Assembly (NCBI GenBank): GCA_009779995.1
Contig: WRDW01000021.1
Location: forward strand, 1 to 34,361
DNA from: Oscillospiraceae bacterium
Lineage (GTDB): Bacteria > Bacillota > Clostridia > Oscillospirales > Acutalibacteraceae
Length of the DNA stretch: 34,361 nt
Direction of reading: 5' to 3'
Under the pieces are notes generated by a model that worked only from the letters and a program-made list of their open reading frames with translations, had not been told where the DNA came from and ran no database searches. How positions within the stretch are numbered: the stretch's first letter is position 1; each line of letters begins with the position of its first letter. Shown here piece after piece: positions 30,377-34,361 of this stretch. A program made the translations under genes and the position numbers.

Positions 30377-31245
30377 TTAGCGGTCCTCCTATTCAGCGCA
30401 GAAAAGAGCAGATTGATGATCAAAATAAAGACGAACAGCACCACGCCTGTGGCAATGAGGGCCTCGCGGTGCAAGCCCTCGGCATAACCCATTTCAATGA
30501 CGACGTTGGCGGTCAGCGTGCGCACGCCCTTGAGAAATTCACTCGGCAAGCGCAGCAAAGCCTGGTTGCCCGCAACCATCTTGACGGCCATGGTTTCGCC
30601 GATGGCGCGGCCTATGCCCAGCACCACCGCTGCCATCACGCCGGACTTTGCGGCGGGCAGCACCACGCCGAACACAGCCCGCTCATGGCTTGCACCCAGC
30701 GCCACCGCGCCCTCGTAGAGCTCGCCCGGCACAGCGCGCAGGGCACTCTCGGTGATGCCGATAACCGTGGGCAGGATCATGATCCCCAGCAGCAGCGAGG
30801 CCGTGAGAATACTGCTGCCGTTACCGCCGAAGAGGCTCCGTACCAGGGGCACTAGGATCGCAATGCCGAAAAAGCCGTAGACGACCGAAGGAATGCCCGC
30901 CAGCAAATCAATGGCCGGTTTCAGCAGCTTATACAGGCGCTTGGGGCAGACCTTCGCCATGAAAACGGCTGTGAAGATGCCGATGGGTACGCCCACCAGC
31001 ACCGCCCCCGCCGTGACATACAGGCTGCCGACGATCATGGGCAAGATGCCGAACGCCGACGGGATGTCGCTGGGCGACCACTCCTTGCCAAACAGGAATT
31101 GGAACACGCCAATTTTCACCATGCCAGGGATGCCCCCCGCGAATAAAAACACGCAAATCAGCCCCACCGCCAGGATAGCGGCGAGGGCTGACAGCGCGAA
31201 CACAGCGCGCAGGATTTGTTCTTTATATTTTGCAAAACCCTTCAT
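30373..31245 (-). CDS. pstC: Phosphate ABC transporter permease PstC
   Basis: The 290-residue permease has about six membrane helices and the PstC features FGKEWSPSDIPSAFGILPMIVGSLYVT, PSVVYGFFGIAILVPLV and the coupling loop ITESALRAVPGELYEGAVALGASHERAVFGVVLPAA, followed by RAIGETMAVKMVAGN. The ATG at 31245 overlaps the pstS stop (ATGA) and has GGAG 9 nt upstream, within pstS. Confidence 0.96.
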   Translation of the reverse strand: MKGFAKYKEQILRAVFALSALAAILAVGLICVFLFAGGIPGMVKIGVFQFLFGKEWSPSDIPSAFGILPMIVGSLYVTAGAVLVGVPIGIFTAVFMAKVCPKRLYKLLKPAIDLLAGIPSVVYGFFGIAILVPLVRSLFGGNGSSILTASLLLGIMILPTVIGITESALRAVPGELYEGAVALGASHERAVFGVVLPAAKSGVMAAVVLGIGRAIGETMAVKMVAGNQALLRLPSEFLKGVRTLTANVVIEMGYAEGLHREALIATGVVLFVFILIINLLFSALNRRTAK

Positions 31246-32105
31246 GCAATGTCGCTCCAGTTGAGGGCCGCGCCGGTGAAGATGTCCTTCACTTGCTCAC
31301 TTGAAAGGCCGGTGATGGCATTCTGGTTGTTGACGATGACCGCGATGCCGTCCAGAGCGATGGCGATTTCGGTCAGCTGCGCGAGTTCACTCTCTTTCAG
31401 CGCGCGGCTGGCCATGCCGATGTCGCAGGTGCCGTTGATGGCCATTGTCATGCCGGAGTTGGTGTCGCCAAGCTGTACCTCAATGGCCGCGCTGGGGTTG
31501 ATGACAAGATAGGCCTCGCGCAGTTTTTCCATCAGGGGCGTCACGGAGGACGAGCCCGCCACCACGATTTTGCCGCTGGGCCTGCTGCTCGAAAAGGCGG
31601 GTGCATTCTCCGCAATGGCAATATACTGCCTGGCCTCGACGACCTCCTGCCCCTGCGCGGAGAGAATGAAGTCGATGAAGTCTTTCGTCAGACCCTCGGC
31701 CTCACCCTTCACTGCAATATTGAAAGGCCGCTGGATTGAGTAGCTGCCGTTCTTTACGTTTTCAACAGACGCCGCCGCGCCGTCGATCTCCAGGGCCTTG
31801 ATGCTGTCGTTCAGCGAACCCAGGGAGATATAGCCGATGGCGTTGGGGTCGCCCGCGATGTTGGTCATCATGATGTCTGTCTTGTCGGCGGTGATGGCTT
31901 CCTTCGTGGTCAGGTCTTTCTTTGTCCCGTCGTTGTTTTTTACCTCGATGCCGAACAGCTCGATGAAGGCGCCGCGGGTACCGCTGCCGTCCTCGCGGGA
32001 GACCACGGTGATGGGACCGCTGAAGTTTTCATTTTTCTGTGTTGCGCAGGCTGTCAGAGAAAACAGAAGCAGGGAAGCCAATAGCATTGCGGTTGTCTTT
32101 TTCAT
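31242..32105 (-). CDS. pstS: Phosphate-binding lipoprotein PstS, domain order apparently permuted
   Basis: The 287-residue protein has a lipoprotein signal ending LTAC (Cys20), so it is tethered outside the membrane to feed PstCAB. Residues 30-170 contain PITVVSREDGSGTRGAF, GYISLGSLNDS and QGQEVVEARQYI, which are the C-terminal half of ordinary PstS. Residues 178-287 contain GKIVVAGSSSVTPLMEKL, CDIGMASRALKESE and SSEQVKDIFTGAALNWSDIA, normally the N-terminal half. Both phosphate-contacting segments are present, so the fold could be complete in a circularly permuted order. TGGAGGA precedes the ATG. A PhoP box and -10 lie upstream; pstC follows with an ATGA overlap. Confidence 0.93.
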   Translation of the reverse strand: MKKTTAMLLASLLLFSLTACATQKNENFSGPITVVSREDGSGTRGAFIELFGIEVKNNDGTKKDLTTKEAITADKTDIMMTNIAGDPNAIGYISLGSLNDSIKALEIDGAAASVENVKNGSYSIQRPFNIAVKGEAEGLTKDFIDFILSAQGQEVVEARQYIAIAENAPAFSSSRPSGKIVVAGSSSVTPLMEKLREAYLVINPSAAIEVQLGDTNSGMTMAINGTCDIGMASRALKESELAQLTEIAIALDGIAVIVNNQNAITGLSSEQVKDIFTGAALNWSDIA

Positions 32106-32377
32106 GATCGTTCCTCCAGATTTATGATTATAGGTAAATCATAAAGGGAGAAAGTAAAGATGAAGCGCAGTTGCGTGTAAAATCTATGTAAAGAATTCAT
32201 CCCGCTACGGCTGGCATCGCGGGCGTACCATTCCGACATGATGTTCAAGAATGGCGTGAACTCGCTGCTCTCTCCATTGGCGCTGTCGATGCTGTTGCCG
32301 ACCCGTTTGGTGAACACCCCGGCTGTGTGGGCGGTTTGCGCGGGCTGGATTGCTGATGGCGTTGTTGTGCTGAACAT
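32102..32377 (-). pseudogene. Remnant of a large serine recombinase within a small ORF
   Basis: A 91-codon frame (ATG at 32377, GGAGGGG upstream) contains NSIDSANGESSEFTPFLNIMSEWYARDASR (in parts, residues 28-57; 32207-32296). The run SEFTPFLNIMSEWYARDAS strongly resembles the segment of TnpX/Tn4451-type recombinases after the catalytic domain (dSANG-DxFTPFxNIxNEWYARDTS). Catalytic Ser and DNA-binding parts are absent, and the tail is read from the pstS promoter region, so this is a fossil, not a functional gene. Its stop overlaps the pstS start. The remnant marks a past insertion of a mobile element next to the phosphate operon. Confidence 0.6.
32127..32192 (-). promoter_or_regulatory. PhoP box and promoter of the pst-pho operon
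   Basis: On the minus strand TTTACA (32192-32187) and TTTACA (32181-32176) are spaced by 11 nt, with TTTACT (32158-32153) 23 nt further, i.e. about two turns. This fits the TT(A/C/T)ACA direct-repeat PHO box of Firmicutes PhoP. TATAAT (32132-32127) is the -10; no good -35 exists at 17 nt, as expected for an activator-dependent promoter. The ATG of pstS is 22 nt after the -10. Confidence 0.8.
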
Positions 32378-32486
32378 GTGCTTGACCCCTCCTTCTCCTT
32401 GTGGTAAAATGAAATGGTTCCCCCGCCTGTAACCAAGCGTGGATGTAATCTGCAATCCATAAGCACAAATTGTACGCGAAAGAAAA

Positions 32487-32525
32487 CCGCGCCGATATTC
32501 ATCTTTTGCTTGAATATCGGCGCGG
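32487..32525 (-). terminator. Perfect 15-bp hairpin upstream of maf
   Basis: CCGCGCCGATATTCA (32487-32501) and its exact reverse complement (32511-32525) enclose a 9-nt loop. On the minus strand it is followed by TTTTCTTT, so it would act as an intrinsic terminator for minus-strand transcription; on the plus strand the T-rich stretch begins later. There is no minus-strand gene to its right inside about 600 bp, so what it terminates is unclear. It may be a relic of the mobile element next to it. The rest of 32378-32642 is AT-rich and holds no other feature I can support. Confidence 0.7.
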
Positions 32526-32642
32526 CTTGTGGTATTATTTTTGCAACTGTCTATGCGGTAGCGCTACATTTATTGTAACACATTATATTCCAAAAATCAA
32601 GCACAATCTCACGCAATTCCAAAAAAACTTCGAGGAACCCCT

Positions 32643-33197
32643 ATGACCATCCTCGCCTCCGCCTCCCCGCGCCGCCGGGCGCTGCTTGCCCTGGCGGGTA
32701 TCCCCTTTGAGGTATGCGCCCCCCATGTGGAGGAGCGCATCGATCCCTCCTGGAGCGCCGCCGAGGCCGCGCGCGCCCTCGCCTGCCAAAAAGCCGATGC
32801 TATCGCGCAAAAATTCCCTGAAGCCTGCGTCATCGCCGCCGATACCATTGTCGAAATCGACGGCGCCCTCCTCGGCAAGCCGGAAAACGAAGCCGACGCC
32901 GCGCGTATGCTGCGCCTGCTTTCGGGCCGGGAACATCGTGTCGTCACCGGGGTGTGCCTGCGCCTGGGCGGTGCGCGGCGCGTTTTCTCCTGCGAAACCC
33001 TCGTGCGCTTCTTTTCACTGAGCGATGAGGAGATCGCCGCCTACGTGGCCTCGGGCGAGCCCATGGACAAGGCCGGCGCCTACGGCATCCAGGGCCGCGG
33101 CGCGCTGCTGGCGGAGGGCATCACGGGGGACTGCTGCAACGTGGTAGGCCTGCCCCTGGCGGCGCTGGTGCGGGAGATGAGGGATTTTTTAAAATGA
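32643..33197 (+). CDS. maf: Maf-like nucleotide pyrophosphatase
   Basis: The 184-residue protein matches Maf/YhdE, which hydrolyses dTTP, UTP or modified nucleotides and is tied to septum formation and cell-division arrest. Visible motifs are LASASPRRRALL at the start, VIAADTIVEIDGALLGKP, REHRVVTGV, and DKAGAYGIQGRGALL...GDCCNVVGLPL. GAGGA lies 7 nt upstream of the ATG. Its stop overlaps the following RemB-like gene (ATGA). Confidence 0.96.
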   Translation: MTILASASPRRRALLALAGIPFEVCAPHVEERIDPSWSAAEAARALACQKADAIAQKFPEACVIAADTIVEIDGALLGKPENEADAARMLRLLSGREHRVVTGVCLRLGGARRVFSCETLVRFFSLSDEEIAAYVASGEPMDKAGAYGIQGRGALLAEGITGDCCNVVGLPLAALVREMRDFLK

Positions 33198-33502
33198 GAA
33201 TGCTCTCCCTCTCCCCCACCGTCTTCCTCCCCCGCGACGCCGTCATAGGCGTGTTCGACCTGGATACCGCCACGGTCTCCGGGCACACCCGCGAATTCCT
33301 GCGCCGCGCCCAGGAGGCGGGCAACGTGACCGCAATCGGCGAGGAGCTGCCCCAGGCGTTCATTGTGACAAGCGAAAACGCTTCCGCGAGGAAAAGCATT
33401 TGCGGTGCCGGCGCTTTAGCTGGTGAAAGTGCTCAGAATTACATCTGCCTTTTGCCCCAAAGCAGTGCAAATTTATCAAAAAAGCTCTTGACAAGGCCCT
33501 GA
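33194..33502 (+). CDS. RemB-like DUF370 protein with unusual C-terminus
   Basis: The 102-residue protein begins LSLSPTVFLPRDAVIGVFDLDTATVSGHTREFLRRAQEAGNV and has PQAFIVT near residue 53, matching the DUF370/RemB family of small regulators (RemA/RemB control matrix genes in Bacillus). After about residue 59 the expected ...LSPISSxTLxxR tail is missing; the sequence ENASARKSICGAG... has no family resemblance and runs to 33502 through the next gene's -35 box. The tail may result from a frameshift or lost stop. The ATG overlaps the maf stop. Confidence 0.7.
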   Translation: MRMLSLSPTVFLPRDAVIGVFDLDTATVSGHTREFLRRAQEAGNVTAIGEELPQAFIVTSENASARKSICGAGALAGESAQNYICLLPQSSANLSKKLLTRP

Positions 33503-33516
33503 GAATGTGGTATAAT
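33488..33516 (+). promoter_or_regulatory. Consensus sigma-A promoter of the sodium:solute symporter
   Basis: TTGACA (33488-33493) and TATAAT (33511-33516) are exactly 17 nt apart. Transcription should begin near 33523, giving a leader of about 235 nt before the symporter ATG. The -35 lies inside the end of the RemB-like gene. Confidence 0.92.
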
Positions 33517-33526
33517 ACTGTCATGG

Positions 33527-33570
33527 GCACTTTAACGCTTTCAAGTGCTAAAGTGCTTGTCTTTTTTCTT
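33527..33570 (+). terminator. Terminator-like hairpin at the start of the symporter leader
   Basis: GCACTTTA (33527-33534) pairs with TAAAGTGC (33549-33556), followed by TTGTCTTTTTTCTT. A competing stem, GCACTT with AAGTGC (33543-33548), uses the same 5' arm. Coming within about 5 nt of the transcription start, it could attenuate the symporter gene, make a very short RNA, or terminate read-through from maf. Confidence 0.6.
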
Positions 33571-33639
33571 TCCTGTGTCGGTCTCTCTGACGAGGCAAAA
33601 GGTTCATTCTGAATCGAGAGCACAAATGCCCGATCTGCC

Positions 33640-33705
33640 AAAGGTCTCCCCTTGGGGGGACGCGAAGCGGGGGTGGTGCGGAGCACTGCCGCCGCAGGCG
33701 GCACA
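33640..33705. repeat. Fragment of GC-rich palindromic repeat in the symporter leader
   Basis: The leader contains CTCCCCTTGGGGGGA, GCGAAGC and GCCGCCGCAGGCGGC hairpins similar to parts of the elements at 15593-15758 and 4303-4412. It lies between the leader hairpin and the symporter ribosome binding site, so it may change leader folding. Confidence 0.6.
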
Positions 33706-33758
33706 GCGTGCGAATACACGAAACACAATAATACAACTTGCAAAAGGAGATGCGACCA

Positions 33759-34361
33759 ATGACAACAACCTGGATTACCATCGCCATCTACGTCGCGGGG
33801 CTGGTGACCATCGGCATCGTGACCGGGCGCAGCAGCAAGAGCGTGGCGGACATCACCGTGGGCGGGCGCAGGATGGGGGCCTGGCTCTCGGCCCTCAGCT
33901 ACGGAACCGCCTATTTTTCGGCGGTGATGTTCGTGGGCTACGCGGGGGCCACCGGCTACGGCTTCGGCCTTTGGGGGATATTGGTGGGCCTGGGCAACGC
34001 GGCCTTCGGCGCGATGCTGGCCTGGCTTTTCCTGGCCCGGCGCACGCGCGAGATCTCGGCGCGCCTGGGGCTCCACACCATGCCGGAACTCTTCGAGAAA
34101 TTCTACGGCAGCAAGGCGATGAAGCTCTTCTCCTGCATCGTGATCTTCATCTTCCTGATTCCCTACTCGGCCTCCGTCTACATGGGCCTGGGCAACATCG
34201 CCGAGGTACTGCTGGGCATCCCCCCCACGGTGTTCACGGTCCTCATCGCGGCGCTGGCGGGCTTCCTGCTGTTCTTCGGCGGCTACCTGGTGCAGGCCCG
34301 CGCGGACTTCGTGCAGGGCCTCATCATGATGGTGGGCATGGTGCTGCTCATCGGCTACGTC
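33759..34361 (+). CDS. Sodium:solute symporter (SSS family), N-terminal part
   Basis: The first 201 codons of a gene cut by the right edge encode a membrane protein with about five or six helices. The sequence SVADITVGGRRMGAWLSALSYGTAYFSAVMFVGYAGATGYGFG is typical of the SSS (PutP/PanF-like) transporters, which import solutes with sodium. AAAAGGAGA lies 8 nt upstream of the ATG at 33759. The substrate cannot be told from this part. It has its own strong promoter with a long, structured leader. Confidence 0.9.
   Translation, partial: MTTTWITIAIYVAGLVTIGIVTGRSSKSVADITVGGRRMGAWLSALSYGTAYFSAVMFVGYAGATGYGFGLWGILVGLGNAAFGAMLAWLFLARRTREISARLGLHTMPELFEKFYGSKAMKLFSCIVIFIFLIPYSASVYMGLGNIAEVLLGIPPTVFTVLIAALAGFLLFFGGYLVQARADFVQGLIMMVGMVLLIGYV

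Noticed and set aside
31242-32105. PstS gene as a chimera from misassembly or two broken genes
   Set aside because: One continuous frame with a lipobox, a single copy of each half, PhoP box upstream and an ATGA overlap to pstC all fit one intact gene; permutation is simpler.

Overview
The window looks like chromosomal DNA of an uncultured, GC-rich, spore-forming member of the Clostridia (Firmicutes), probably gut-associated. This is inferred from the endospore genes (yqfC, yqfD, a ylbJ-like gene, dpaA, dpaB), from Firmicutes-type regulation (consensus sigma-A promoters, an infC leader attenuator, a PhoP/PhoR-pst locus) and from strong GGAGG-type ribosome binding sites. GC-rich coding DNA is interrupted by AT-rich islands (about 200-620 and 32,100-32,640) and by many short palindromic repeats. 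No tRNA, rRNA, CRISPR array or intact transposase was seen.

Layout. 1-2,120: the start of an ABC ATPase gene, a 40-residue membrane peptide gene between two copies of a 34-bp direct repeat, and a flotillin. 2,204-4,279: a PIN toxin with its small partner, an AhpD-like protein, a two-TM membrane protein and a small Cys-rich protein. 4,433-7,130: a divergent sporulation cluster, ylbJ-like against yqfC-yqfD. 7,122-11,792: trmD overlapping a GH89-family gene that seems to lack part of its catalytic core, then purF and purE. 11,844-13,741: a GyrI-like protein, a CGSCGYC protein and a SPOUT RNA methyltransferase. 14,108-15,543: dipicolinate synthase genes dpaA and dpaB. 15,593-18,529: a MITE-like palindromic element, a two-P-loop ATPase and a secreted protein with three InlB B-repeats behind a perfect sigma-A promoter. 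18,587-20,501: purM, a ComEA-like protein and an XRE regulator.

20,749-23,929: the infC-rpmI-rplT translation operon on the minus strand. infC has a non-canonical ATC start, and the operon has a consensus promoter and a leader terminator. A RelE toxin gene begins 12 nt after rplT, followed by its antitoxin, an orphan PIN-partner-like antitoxin, a SAM methyltransferase and a DUF2809 membrane protein, all on the same strand. 23,943-25,685: a divergent transcript for a stand-alone corrinoid protein translationally coupled to an uncharacterised PD-(D/E)XK-like protein, facing a small Cys-rich gene. 25,756-32,192: a complete phosphate-starvation locus, pstS-pstC-pstA-pstB-phoU-phoP-phoR, mostly joined by ATGA-type overlaps. 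A PhoP box lies upstream of pstS, whose domain order appears circularly permuted. 32,207-34,361: a serine-recombinase remnant, a strong hairpin, maf, a RemB-like gene with an unusual tail, and the start of a sodium:solute symporter behind a consensus promoter and a terminator-like leader hairpin.

Four copies of a TGTAGGGG-type hairpin repeat sit at gene 3' ends in the sense orientation; two of them supply the stop codon. The items most worth a second look are the permuted PstS, the corrinoid/nuclease-like pair, the core-deleted GH89 protein, the toxin-antitoxin genes on the ribosomal protein operon, and the repeats that have taken over gene ends.
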